DNA of 9,786 nt from assembly GCA_031289515.1 (NCBI GenBank), contig JAITPH010000021.1, positions 1 to 9,786 of the forward strand, given 5' to 3'. The DNA is from Tannerella sp. (GTDB lineage Bacteria; Bacteroidota; Bacteroidia; Bacteroidales; Tannerellaceae). Position numbers and translations under genes: made by a program. Of the stretch, positions 1 to 7,626 are shown one piece after another. Below the pieces are notes generated by a model. It saw only the letters and a list, made by a program, of their open reading frames with translations, had not been told where the DNA came from and ran no database searches. Position 1 is the first letter of the stretch; each line of letters starts with the position of its first letter.

Positions 1-72
1 CCGTCATTGCGAGGAACGAAGCAATCCAGAGATATACAGGGCGCTGGATTGCTTCGTTCCTCGCAATGACGG
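1..72. repeat. Perfect 29-bp-arm inverted repeat (REP/MITE-like palindrome)
   Basis: Bases 1-29 are the exact reverse complement of bases 44-72, with a 14-base loop at 30-43, so transcription through it would give a very stable hairpin. The outer end of each arm is CCGTCATTGCGAGGAA or its complement. The left arm starts at the first base of the window, so it may extend further left. Degenerate pieces recur at 1158-1184 and 1443-1458. I recall intergenic repeats with a similar core from other bacterial genomes, but that is recollection and not a search. No open reading frame for a mobility protein is attached. It could be a non-autonomous element or a bidirectional terminator-like structure. 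Confidence 0.9.
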
Positions 73-120
73 TTACTACTACCAATGACGGATACCGCTA
101 CCAATGACGGCAAGCGTAGC
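64..120. repeat. Three tandem 19-bp units headed by CAATGACGG
   Basis: The 9-mer CAATGACGG occurs at 64, 83 and 102, exactly 19 bases apart. The 10-base spacers of the first two units match at 7 of 10 positions and the third is more diverged. The first unit is the outer end of the right arm of the inverted repeat at 1-72, so the tandem units look like slippage or amplification from that arm. The ATG inside the third unit (104-106) is the only plausible ATG for the downstream lipoprotein gene. Confidence 0.8.
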
Positions 121-1137
121 CGTACCGTTAGGTTTTGTTTTTATATTGTCGTCGTGCAGTGATTCCAGTGGCAGCTGGTTTACCGGTGGCAACTGGTTTG
201 CGGAAAAACCGGTCAAGATTAAAAATTTCAAGCAGGAAAAGAGGCTGACCGGAAAACTTCTGCTGGATGATTTTTACGGATATAACAGGATTGTCAGCGT
301 CGACGAATATCTTGTTGTCTTTTCAACAAAGAGGGAAAATCTGTTTTTCGTATACAGCGCCGACGGCGACAGTCTGGGCGCATTCGGTACAAGAGGACAG
401 GTACCGAACGAGTTGATAAGCCCACAGTGGTGCGGACAGTCCGACGGTACGAACATTCTGATTAACGACGTTAACCGAAACAGGATATGTGCGGTAGACA
501 TAAAGGAATCGCTCTCGCGCGGAACATGCCTTTTCAGCAAGACGATAGAAAGTCCGGGATCTTCCGTTAACAGTTTTGTCCGGGACGAATCCACGCTGGT
601 AAGCGAACAGATCAGGGGCGACGGTTACTATCTGATAAAAACAAACCTGAACACGAAGGAAAAAAGCGAGGAAAAACTCTATAAATATCCTGTCTCGGAT
701 GTATTCAGCATATATAAAAGCAACTGGCGAATGAAACCGGACGGCAGCAAAATGGCTTCGGCAATGCAATCGATTAATATGATTAACATACTGGATCTAC
801 GAGATAACGGCAGAATATCCCTTATTGTGAATCCTCCGGTAATAAGTCTGGGTGATATAGTAGATGTAAAAAACGGAATAGAAAAAAGAACATACTATTC
901 GGGCATTGAAGTTACAGACAACTACATATACGCGCTGTATAAGAATCAGGCGTATGAAGACATTATCGGTCAGGTAAAAAAGAGATGGAAATACACGTAT
1001 TCGACTGGGACGGCAAACCGGTGTACAAATACATTATCCCCGAATATGTCAATTTCATAACTGTAGATGAAAGCAAAGGTCGCATATACGGCATGATGAT
1101 GTTTGATGAAAAGATATATGTTTACGATATAAAATAA
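104..1137 (+). CDS. TolB-like / BF3164-type six-bladed beta-propeller lipoprotein, frame-changed near the 3' end
   Basis: The product is a probable surface or periplasmic lipoprotein of the TolB-like six-bladed propeller group common in Bacteroidales; its biochemical role is unknown. Residues 1-18 form a lipoprotein signal ending in LSSC (lipid Cys18), but the usual Lys/Arg n-region is absent. GTRGQVPNE at residues 96-104 is the family's GxxGqgPnEF-like loop. The open frame stops at 1060, yet its last 25 residues (after position 982) do not resemble the family. The -1 frame from 982 to 1137 encodes a typical closing blade, EMEIHVFDWDGKPVYKY, followed by TVDESKGRIYG and an end at YVYDIK. Joining the frames at 976-982 gives 344 residues. 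The cause could be a one-base loss in an A-run (real or a sequencing error) or frameshifting. The start ATG lies inside a repeat unit and an in-frame stop at 86-88 rules out an earlier start, so the 5' end may be rebuilt or truncated. Confidence 0.72.
976..982 (+). other. A AAA AAG slippery-type heptamer at the frame change
   Basis: The reading frame is GTA AAA AAG AGA. Bases 976-982 form A AAA AAG in the X XXY YYZ phase used by the dnaX/IS911-type -1 frameshift signals. Slipping back one base gives Val-Lys-Lys-Glu-Met-Glu and enters the frame that encodes the expected last propeller blade. A one-base deletion from an ancestral seven-A run would create exactly this arrangement, so the heptamer alone does not prove programmed frameshifting. 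I saw no obvious strong downstream stem-loop. Confidence 0.6.
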
Positions 1138-1157
1138 AAAGAGAGATGAAATTTTCC

Positions 1158-1184
1158 GGATTGCTTCGGTTTGCCGCAATGACG
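1158..1184. repeat. Degenerate copy of the left-end palindrome arm
   Basis: GGATTGCTTCG followed, after a six-base interruption, by CGCAATGACG matches the right arm of the repeat at 44-72, where the interruption is five bases. It has no visible partner arm, so it looks like an old or half copy. Confidence 0.65.
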
Positions 1185-1219
1185 AATCGGAACGGAAACG
1201 GATAAAGCAGCAGGACAAA

Positions 1220-1381
1220 ATGAACAGGTATCTGAAAAAGAGAATAGACGTATTGACGGACATCGTATTTTGGGGTGTCATTCTTTTTGTCGCGTATCTG
1301 GCGGGGCAGATGCAGCCTTCGTCTGGAAGTCCGCAGACCGGCAAGTTCAGAACAGCAAAATTTCTAAAAAAAATCGAATAA
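1220..1381 (+). CDS. Possible 53-aa single-pass membrane peptide
   Basis: ATG at 1220 opens 53 codons ending in TAA at 1379-1381. The product has a basic N-terminus (MNRYLKKR), one hydrophobic stretch at about residues 14-28 (IVFWGVILFVAYLAG), then a polar tail ending in FRTAKFLKKIE. This order fits an N-in single-pass membrane peptide or the N-terminal anchor of a larger, lost protein. I do not recognise a family. It lies 82 bases after the propeller gene on the same strand, just past a degenerate repeat. No promoter or ribosome-binding site supports it, so it may be a small real gene, a remnant or chance. Confidence 0.35.
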   Translation: MNRYLKKRIDVLTDIVFWGVILFVAYLAGQMQPSSGSPQTGKFRTAKFLKKIE

Positions 1382-1410
1382 AATGGCGCTGAAGACGTTT
1401 TTTTTTCATT

Positions 1411-1458
1411 CCGTCATGTCGACCGGAGCGTTTGCGAGTCCTCCGTCATTGCGAAGAA
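1411..1458. repeat. Degenerate repeat fragments related to the left-end palindrome
   Basis: CCGTCATTGCGAAGAA at 1443-1458 matches the first 16 bases of the window at 15 positions. A more diverged start, CCGTCATGTCGACCGGAGC, lies at 1411-1429. No matching second arm follows, so these are partial copies. They sit upstream of the SusC promoter and do not overlap it. Confidence 0.6.
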
Positions 1459-1551
1459 GTTACTAAACAAGTTTAGCAAACAGGAATCGACTTTCGACTA
1501 TTTATTTTTCAACTTTCAACTCCAAATTTCAAATATACCACAAAAAAGGTA

Positions 1552-1582
1552 TTGCGACATCTGCCGCATACCCCTACCTTTG
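1552..1582 (+). promoter_or_regulatory. Bacteroidetes-type promoter for the SusC/SusD genes
   Basis: TTG at 1552-1554 and TACCTTTG at 1575-1582 match the Bacteroidetes -33 (TTG/TTTG) and -7 (TAnnTTTG) elements with a 20-base spacer. Transcription would start a few bases past 1582, leaving a leader of roughly 25 bases before the SusC ATG at 1615. Such a short leader leaves little room for a riboswitch or attenuator. Confidence 0.7.
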
Positions 1583-1614
1583 CCGGACAATTAACGAATT
1601 TTTAAGTTGAAATT

Positions 1615-4600
1615 ATGACAAAAGTAGTGTTTATTTTATTATCAGTCATTTTCTTTCCGCTTTCCGGCTTTGCTCAGGGAAACGAAGTGAAAATAAACGG
1701 AAGGGTTATCGATGAACAAACCCAAGAACCCATTATTGGAGCCAATATCTTGCTCGCAGGCTCAAGAGATGGCGTAGCGAGCGACGCAGACGGGAATTTC
1801 TCCTTAACGTTAAAATCGTTGCCTGCCACCATTTCCATTGCTTATATAGGCTATAACAGGCAAGACATTAACATTTACGAATACACGGAAACAATTATCG
1901 TCCGGCTTCGCGAAAACATAAATTTCCTGAACGAAGTGGTAGTCGTAGGTTACGGTACGCAAAAAAGGAAAGAGCTGACAGGGGCGGTATCGTCGGTTTC
2001 GTCCATCGCTCTGGAACAGCAGGCCGTTTCGCTCGACAAACTGCTGGGCGGCGCCGTGGCGGGATTGACCGTTACGCAAAGTTCCGGCGCGCCGGGCGCA
2101 ACTTCTACTATTCGTATTCGCGGAAGCAACTCTATCGCCGGAGGAAATGATCCCTTGTACGTAGTGGACGGCTATATCCTTTACAGCGACAACACTTCGA
2201 CGCGAACAGGCGTGGGCGGCACGACAAGCGGCGTAGGCGGATCGGGCGCTTCGTCGGGAACGGTAGACGGCGGATTGAATCCGCTCGCAAGCATCAACCC
2301 TGCCGACATTGAAAGCATCGACGTACTGAAAGACGTGTCTGCTACCGCCATCTACGGGTCGCGCGGAGCAAACGGCGTCATCATCGTTACTACCAAAAAG
2401 GGACGTCGCGGACGCAACACGGTCAATTATCAGGCGACACTGGGCACGCAACAGGTCAGCAAAACACAGAACCTGCTCAATGCCGACCAGTGGGCCGGCC
2501 TCTACGCCGAAATCAGCGAAGACGGCAAAAGCCCTTACGAACACGACTACGCAAGCAGATTGCTGCCGAAAGGACAATCGGAAGACTGGCAGGGCGCCGT
2601 TTTCCAGACGGCTTACAGCCAGAATCACCAGTTGTCGATTAACGGCGGAGGCGACGATTACCGCTATTTACTGTCCCTTAGTTACAACGACGAAACCGGC
2701 ATCGTCCGAAATACCGGCTTGAGCCGCTACATCGGCAGAATCAATCTGGATAAAGACCTGTACAAAAACTTGAACGTGGGAGCGAACATCACGATAGGAC
2801 ATACCACTTTGGAAGGTCTGACAAACCAGGGCGGCTCCAATACATATAATTATGCTATCCGCGTATCGCCTCTCGTTCCTATCCACAACGAAAATTCCGA
2901 CGACGGCTTCAATTATGCCAACCCTTTTGAAACAACCGACTACCGCATCGGCGACAGAACGCCCAACCCGGTTTCGGACTTGTTGAAATCGACTGTGGAA
3001 ACGCGAAACCTCTCCATTCTCGGAAATGCCTACGCACAATATACGATTATTCCGCAATTAGTCGCTAAAATCAATGCGGGCGTGAATCTCAACCATGCAA
3101 CGCAGAATTTCTTCGCTCCCGCCACATCGGCGCAAGGATTGCTGGTTAGCGGATATGCAGGCGTCGGAAACAAGGACTACAACACGAACTTGCTGGAATT
3201 TACGCTCAACTACAAGAATCTGTTTGCCGATATTCACTCGGTTGAAGCGCTCGCCGGATATACGACCGAACATTCCGAAATCGAATATTCAACCGCAGGA
3301 GCAAGCGGCTTTCAGAACGAATCGCAAACATATCACAGCCTGCAAAGCGGCGCCAATCGCGATACGCCTACCTCCGGCGGCGCAATATCCAATCTGAACT
3401 CTTTTCTGGGCAGGGTGAATTATTCACTGCTGGAACGATACAATCTTACGGCTTCTTTTCGCGCCGACGGCTCGTCGCGCTTTGCCAAAGGACACCGGTG
3501 GGGTTATTTTCCATCTGTCGGCGTTTCGTGGAACATAGACAGGGAGCCGTTTTTTGAAGGAACAAAAGAACTGCTCTCGCAACTGAAACTGCGTGCCAGC
3601 GCGGGAAAGGTGGGTAATCAGGAAATCGGGGACTATCTCTATTCACGGCTTTATACGCCGCGCAATTACTCTTTCGGAGACCAAATCGTGGTGGGTTATA
3701 CGGCGACAAACTACGGAAACGACGACCTGCGATGGGAATCTACCACGCAATATAACGGCGGTCTTGATTTCAGCTTTCTGAACGACCGCTTGAACTTCGT
3801 CATCGACGCTTACTACAAGCTGACTTCCGACCTGCTCGTCAATCTGCCTGTGGAAAGGTCGTCCGGCTTGCGCACGAAAATGACGAATATCGGAAACATC
3901 AGCAACAGGGGCGTTGAGTTCAGCGTGAATGCCTTTCTTGTCGATAAAAAGGATTTGCAATGGAATGTCCTTGCCAATATCGCCGCAAACAAAAACAGGA
4001 TTGAGAAACTCGGAACGTCGGGATTTGTCTCCGGCTCTGCGATTGTGGACGTAGGCTTGCCGCTCGGAACATTCTACGGATATGTGTTCGACGGCATTGT
4101 GCAGCCGGGCGAGGAATCGACGACGCCTGTTCCCACATGGGTGACCGGCGACAAGGCGGTACATGCCGGCGACGCCAAATTTGCAGACCGCGGCGGCGAT
4201 CCCAATTCGATCGACAATAACGACCGCGTAGTGCTTGGCGATGCGCAGCCTGATTTTACCTACGGCTTTGCAACCCGCCTGAACTACCGCGATTTCGACT
4301 TCTCGGTATCTTTTCAAGGCAGTTACGGAAACAAGCTGTACAACGCCTTCCGCAATACGCTGGAAACGCCGTCGCGCAGCTACAACGGCTCGGCTGTTCT
4401 TGCCGACCGCTGGACGCCGACGAACACGCAGACCACTATCCCGCGAGCTATTCCCGTTCCCTATACGACCATCGACAGCCGCTATATTGAAGACGCTTCC
4501 TATTTGCGCCTCAAGGATATTTCGCTCGGCTACACGTTTCGTCTGTCAAACTCGCGGTTAGCGCCGTCCGCCAGAATATTTGCCTCGGCGCAAAACCTGT

Positions 4601-4734
4601 TTGTACTGACAAACTACACCGGCTACGACCCCGAAGGCTCGCGCAACGGCTTCAGCGACCTCGAAATAGGCGTTGACAACGGCGTATATCCGCGTGCAAA
4701 AACTTTCCTCACCGGTTTGAGTATTACTTTTTAA
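1615..4734 (+). CDS. SusC/RagA-family TonB-linked outer membrane transporter
   Basis: This is a TonB-dependent outer-membrane channel that imports oligosaccharides or peptides captured with its SusD partner. Residues 1-20 are a signal peptide (cleavage near GFA-QG). Residues about 26-100 form the carboxypeptidase-regulatory-like beta-sandwich (NGRVIDEQTQEPIIGANI). EVVVVGYGTQKRKELTGAVS at 107-126 is the SusC signature before the plug. The plug includes LYVVDG at 181-186 and DIESIDVLKDVSATAIYGSR at 231-250, followed by GANGVIIVTTKKGR. The rest is the barrel, ending in Phe1039 as outer-membrane barrels do. The length of 1039 aa is normal. A Gly/Ser-rich insert with two GVGG units lies at 199-220. 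It is the first gene after the promoter at 1552-1582 and SusD follows by 19 bases. The substrate cannot be assigned from sequence alone. Confidence 0.97.
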   Translation: MTKVVFILLSVIFFPLSGFAQGNEVKINGRVIDEQTQEPIIGANILLAGSRDGVASDADGNFSLTLKSLPATISIAYIGYNRQDINIYEYTETIIVRLRENINFLNEVVVVGYGTQKRKELTGAVSSVSSIALEQQAVSLDKLLGGAVAGLTVTQSSGAPGATSTIRIRGSNSIAGGNDPLYVVDGYILYSDNTSTRTGVGGTTSGVGGSGASSGTVDGGLNPLASINPADIESIDVLKDVSATAIYGSRGANGVIIVTTKKGRRGRNTVNYQATLGTQQVSKTQNLLNADQWAGLYAEISEDGKSPYEHDYASRLLPKGQSEDWQGAVFQTAYSQNHQLSINGGGDDYRYLLSLSYNDETGIVRNTGLSRYIGRINLDKDLYKNLNVGANITIGHTTLEGLTNQGGSNTYNYAIRVSPLVPIHNENSDDGFNYANPFETTDYRIGDRTPNPVSDLLKSTVETRNLSILGNAYAQYTIIPQLVAKINAGVNLNHATQNFFAPATSAQGLLVSGYAGVGNKDYNTNLLEFTLNYKNLFADIHSVEALAGYTTEHSEIEYSTAGASGFQNESQTYHSLQSGANRDTPTSGGAISNLNSFLGRVNYSLLERYNLTASFRADGSSRFAKGHRWGYFPSVGVSWNIDREPFFEGTKELLSQLKLRASAGKVGNQEIGDYLYSRLYTPRNYSFGDQIVVGYTATNYGNDDLRWESTTQYNGGLDFSFLNDRLNFVIDAYYKLTSDLLVNLPVERSSGLRTKMTNIGNISNRGVEFSVNAFLVDKKDLQWNVLANIAANKNRIEKLGTSGFVSGSAIVDVGLPLGTFYGYVFDGIVQPGEESTTPVPTWVTGDKAVHAGDAKFADRGGDPNSIDNNDRVVLGDAQPDFTYGFATRLNYRDFDFSVSFQGSYGNKLYNAFRNTLETPSRSYNGSAVLADRWTPTNTQTTIPRAIPVPYTTIDSRYIEDASYLRLKDISLGYTFRLSNSRLAPSARIFASAQNLFVLTNYTGYDPEGSRNGFSDLEIGVDNGVYPRAKTFLTGLSITF

Positions 4735-4753
4735 ACTATTAAAATAAGATTTT

Positions 4754-6406
4754 ATGAAAAAAATATTTGCTTTTCTGATTTTACCGGTCTTGTTGGCTTC
4801 GTGCAACGAATTAGACCTTGAGCCTGTTAACGGCATCGACATAGAGAAATTTTACCGCTCGGACAACGACGCCATTCTTGCCGTCAACGGCGTGTACGCC
4901 GCATTAGTGGAATCCCAGAGTGTAGTTTTGGCATGGTGCATCGATTTGGGGTCTGATGTTTCGCAGAACGGTACGTCCATGCCCGAAGGATCGGGCGCGG
5001 AGTTGTCGGCTTTTCAATTCAATGCTTTAAACCAGCATACTTATTGGGCTTGGGGCGACAATTACTACGGCATCGGTAACGCCACGACGCTTATCGACAA
5101 ACTTAACAATCCGCAAACGACCGTATCGGACGACATCCGCCGCCGCGTGCGCGGAGAAGCTTCCTTTTTGCGCGCTTTCTATTATTTTTCGATTGTACAG
5201 ATGTTCGGAGATATTCCGTTAATCGAAGAATCGAGTTTTAATGCGGGAATAGACGCAGAACGCAACGGCCGTCATCAGGTGTATGAATTTATCGTGAAAG
5301 ATTTGAAAAATGCGATTAGCGACCTGTCGGATTATCCGACTACCGACGCTTACGGAACGAACGACAAGGGACGTGTTTCACAACAAAGCGCCTACGGCTT
5401 GCTGGCTAAGGTTTATCTGGTCTGGGCGCAAACCGACGGCGTCGATAATCCGAACGAAAAATACGATGGCGCCATCGAAAATGCCAATAGAGTTACAGGT
5501 TTTTCACTGGAAGAAACTTTTCACGGAAACTGGGAAAAAGATAATCGCTACGGTAAAGAGATGTTGTTTTCCGCCAATTACGTGGTCTCGCAGGAGAGTT
5601 TCGGCGATGGCGGCAATCACCTTACCCATTGCGCGTTTTCGACAGGTTTCAGCGACGAACAGACGCCGCATGTGCTCGTGAGCGACCGCACGTTCTTCGA
5701 CCGTTTCGACGACCGTGACCAACGGAAACTTGCTACTTTTCTGACTCATGCGGTCAATCCCGACAATGGCGAAACTACGGTTTATACGCTGCCGCGCTAC
5801 GCGAAATATGTCGATTTGACGGCTCCGGCGACGAGTTCCAAAAACCGCGAACTGAGCGCTTCCATCTTGCGTTATGCAGAGGTGCTTCTGGTGAAAGCGG
5901 AGGCTATCAACGAACGTTTCAAACAACCTGACGCGGACGCTTACGAAGCCATAAACAAAGTTCGTCGCCGCGCTTTCAGGGTTGGCGAATTTGACAACGG
6001 AACGGCTACCGTTACTGCGGATGAGATTGAATTGAAAAACCTCGATTATCGCGGTTTCCAACAGGCTTTGCGCCGCGAACGCCTGTTTGAACTGACTTAC
6101 GAACAGGTGCGCTGGTATGACCTTGTTCGCTGGAAAGTGCTGATAAAAACCGTCAAGCGGGTTTCGACTTCAAACAAGAATACCAACGTGTCGGCTATTC
6201 ATTACCGGTTTCCTGTTCCGGAATCGCAACGCGACCTCAACGGCAAATTATGGCAAAACTGGGGCTATTCAGGCTCAACCGAAGCCGAGCCGGACTACGC
6301 GAAGGCGGGTTATGAAGGCGGACCGGAAAACAGCGACGGCTGGACGGATGCGGAAATTCAATATTTATATGAACATGTTTCAACGCCTGCTGCGATTCGC
6401 AAGTGA
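4754..6406 (+). CDS. SusD/RagB-family nutrient-binding outer membrane lipoprotein
   Basis: This is the surface lipoprotein that caps the SusC channel and binds the imported ligand. The signal peptide MKKIFAFLILPVLLASC ends in a lipobox with Cys17. SusD signatures in order are the N-terminal ELDLEPVNGIDIEKFY region (19-34), the TPR-like helix EASFLRAFYYFSIVQMFGD with IPL following (about 134-155), SAYGLLAKVYLVWAQ (about 212-226), ILRYAEVLLVKAEAINER (about 370-388) and the C-terminal RRERLFELTYEQVRWYDLVR (about 439-458). At 550 aa it is of ordinary SusD length. The 19-base gap from SusC implies co-transcription. No CAZyme domain is fused to it, and the binding-site residues do not reveal the ligand. 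Confidence 0.97.
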   Translation: MKKIFAFLILPVLLASCNELDLEPVNGIDIEKFYRSDNDAILAVNGVYAALVESQSVVLAWCIDLGSDVSQNGTSMPEGSGAELSAFQFNALNQHTYWAWGDNYYGIGNATTLIDKLNNPQTTVSDDIRRRVRGEASFLRAFYYFSIVQMFGDIPLIEESSFNAGIDAERNGRHQVYEFIVKDLKNAISDLSDYPTTDAYGTNDKGRVSQQSAYGLLAKVYLVWAQTDGVDNPNEKYDGAIENANRVTGFSLEETFHGNWEKDNRYGKEMLFSANYVVSQESFGDGGNHLTHCAFSTGFSDEQTPHVLVSDRTFFDRFDDRDQRKLATFLTHAVNPDNGETTVYTLPRYAKYVDLTAPATSSKNRELSASILRYAEVLLVKAEAINERFKQPDADAYEAINKVRRRAFRVGEFDNGTATVTADEIELKNLDYRGFQQALRRERLFELTYEQVRWYDLVRWKVLIKTVKRVSTSNKNTNVSAIHYRFPVPESQRDLNGKLWQNWGYSGSTEAEPDYAKAGYEGGPENSDGWTDAEIQYLYEHVSTPAAIRK

Positions 6407-6582
6407 TATTGAGCATATACCAATAATATATTATATTTTGGCGATAAATAGCAGCAATATGGTACATCGGAAGAAATATTTATCATTTTGCACATGCCTT
6501 ATCAAACGCAATCGCCAAATGACGTATATTTATATCGTACAACAAACAAATCGTAAAACAATAGCGACAAACAACTAAGAAT

Positions 6583-7623
6583 ATGAAACTAAAAGTATTT
6601 ATAATATCGGCAATCACGGTTTATGCGGCGCACAATGCAGCCGCCCAAAAACCGTTGGACGTGGTCAACAAGCAAACCGTCGAAGCCCATTTGTCTTTCC
6701 TTGCCTGTGACGCGCTTGAGGGTCGTGAAGCGGGAAAGCGGGGAGGACGTGTGGCGGCGGAGTATATCAAAGCCGTATTGAAAGAATTGGGCGTAAAGCC
6801 GTTTTACGAATCCTATTTTCAGCCGTTCGAGGCATACAGTCCTGTTCGGGAAAGGAGCAAGGACTTTCAGGTTAATCCCGATTCCATTGCAAAATATAAA
6901 CAGTTGTCGGCTTACCGCAAGTTGAGCTTGCAAAACGTCATCGGCTATATCGAAGGCGAACGAAAGAATGAGTATATAGTTATCGGCGCCCACTACGACC
7001 ACGTGGGCGTCGATGAACTGCTCGTCGGCGATCAGGTCTATAACGGAGCCGACGATAATGCGTCGAGCGTCGCTGCCCTGTTGCAGGTGGCCAAAGGTTT
7101 CGCGGCAGACGGCAAGAAGCCGTTGCGCAGCATTGTATTCGGATTCTGGGACGGTGAAGAAGTCAATTATCTGGGGTCGGAATATTTTGTGGAAAACTTC
7201 GGCAATACGGCTACCATCGCGGCATATATCAACCTCGACATGATAAGCCGCGACGGATTGATGCCTGTTCTTTATCCGGAGTTCAAAATACCGGAAGCAA
7301 CGGCGGAAAATACGGCAACCGACACGCAATTCCACCTTTTATATACCGAAGCGTTTACGAGCGTCGGCGAACAGGTGCAGCAGGATATTCGGAAAAACAG
7401 CCTGAACATCGTCGCCAAGCCTGCCGTCATTGCCCATAAATCGCGCGGAAGCGACTATCTCGCCTTTTCGTTGCGCGACGTGCCGATATTGTGGTTTTTC
7501 ACCGGCTTGCATCCGGATTATCACACGCCCGACGATGAAGTCGACCGCGTAGATTTGGATAAATTGACCGAAATAACAAAAGCAGTATATTTGATTTCCG
7601 ATTATCTGGCTAACAAAAAATAA
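6583..7623 (+). CDS. Secreted M28-family zinc aminopeptidase
   Basis: This is a probable co-catalytic di-zinc aminopeptidase acting in the periplasm or outside the cell. A signal peptide ends near AAAQ at residues 19-22. The M28 core is complete: GAHYDHVG with His137 as metal ligand and Asp139, NGADDNASS with bridging Asp158, GEE with Glu192 as general base and Glu193 as ligand, NLDM with Asp219, and DYHTPDDE with His314. These roles are assigned by analogy with Streptomyces-type M28 aminopeptidases. At 346 aa it is a single-domain form without a PA insert or C-terminal domain. It follows SusD by 176 bases on the same strand. No consensus promoter was found in the gap, so it may be read through from the SusCD promoter. 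That would fit a peptide- or glycopeptide-directed uptake locus, but this is inference. Confidence 0.93.
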   Translation: MKLKVFIISAITVYAAHNAAAQKPLDVVNKQTVEAHLSFLACDALEGREAGKRGGRVAAEYIKAVLKELGVKPFYESYFQPFEAYSPVRERSKDFQVNPDSIAKYKQLSAYRKLSLQNVIGYIEGERKNEYIVIGAHYDHVGVDELLVGDQVYNGADDNASSVAALLQVAKGFAADGKKPLRSIVFGFWDGEEVNYLGSEYFVENFGNTATIAAYINLDMISRDGLMPVLYPEFKIPEATAENTATDTQFHLLYTEAFTSVGEQVQQDIRKNSLNIVAKPAVIAHKSRGSDYLAFSLRDVPILWFFTGLHPDYHTPDDEVDRVDLDKLTEITKAVYLISDYLANKK

Positions 7624-7626
7624 AAT

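Larger units (their letters stand above)
1138..1614. other. Gene-poor, repeat-rich spacer before the SusC gene
   Basis: This 477-base spacer holds degenerate copies of the CCGTCATTGCGAGGAA repeat, one possible 53-codon ORF at 1220-1381, a run of nine T at 1398-1406 without a convincing stem before it, a short dyad CTAAAC-AA-GTTTAG at 1463-1476, and the SusC promoter at 1552-1582. No sigma/anti-sigma pair or other regulator of the SusC/SusD genes is encoded here. Confidence 0.7.

Noticed and set aside
64..120. CRISPR-like array from the three spaced repeats
   Set aside because: Repeats of 9 bases with 10-base spacers, three copies and no cas genes do not fit CRISPR dimensions.
1398..1406. Run of nine T as a terminator
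   Set aside because: The preceding bases GGCGCTGAAGACG form no stable stem, so an intrinsic terminator is not supported.
1810..2628. Long open frame (272 codons) antisense to SusC
   Set aside because: It lies wholly within the SusC coding region, its product is rich in Arg/Val/Ser from codon complement, and it shows no recognisable motif or signal. It is a shadow of SusC codon use.
3643..4317. 224-codon antisense open frame in SusC
   Set aside because: Same reasoning: it is fully inside a clearly coding gene on the other strand, with no family features.
6589..7335. 248-codon antisense open frame in the M28 gene
   Set aside because: The M28 frame carries all catalytic motifs, and the antisense product has none.
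7424..7433. CCGTCATTGC, the repeat core, inside the M28 gene
   Set aside because: Only ten bases match, with no flanking arm similarity, and the codons make ordinary sense in the protein (PAVIAH).
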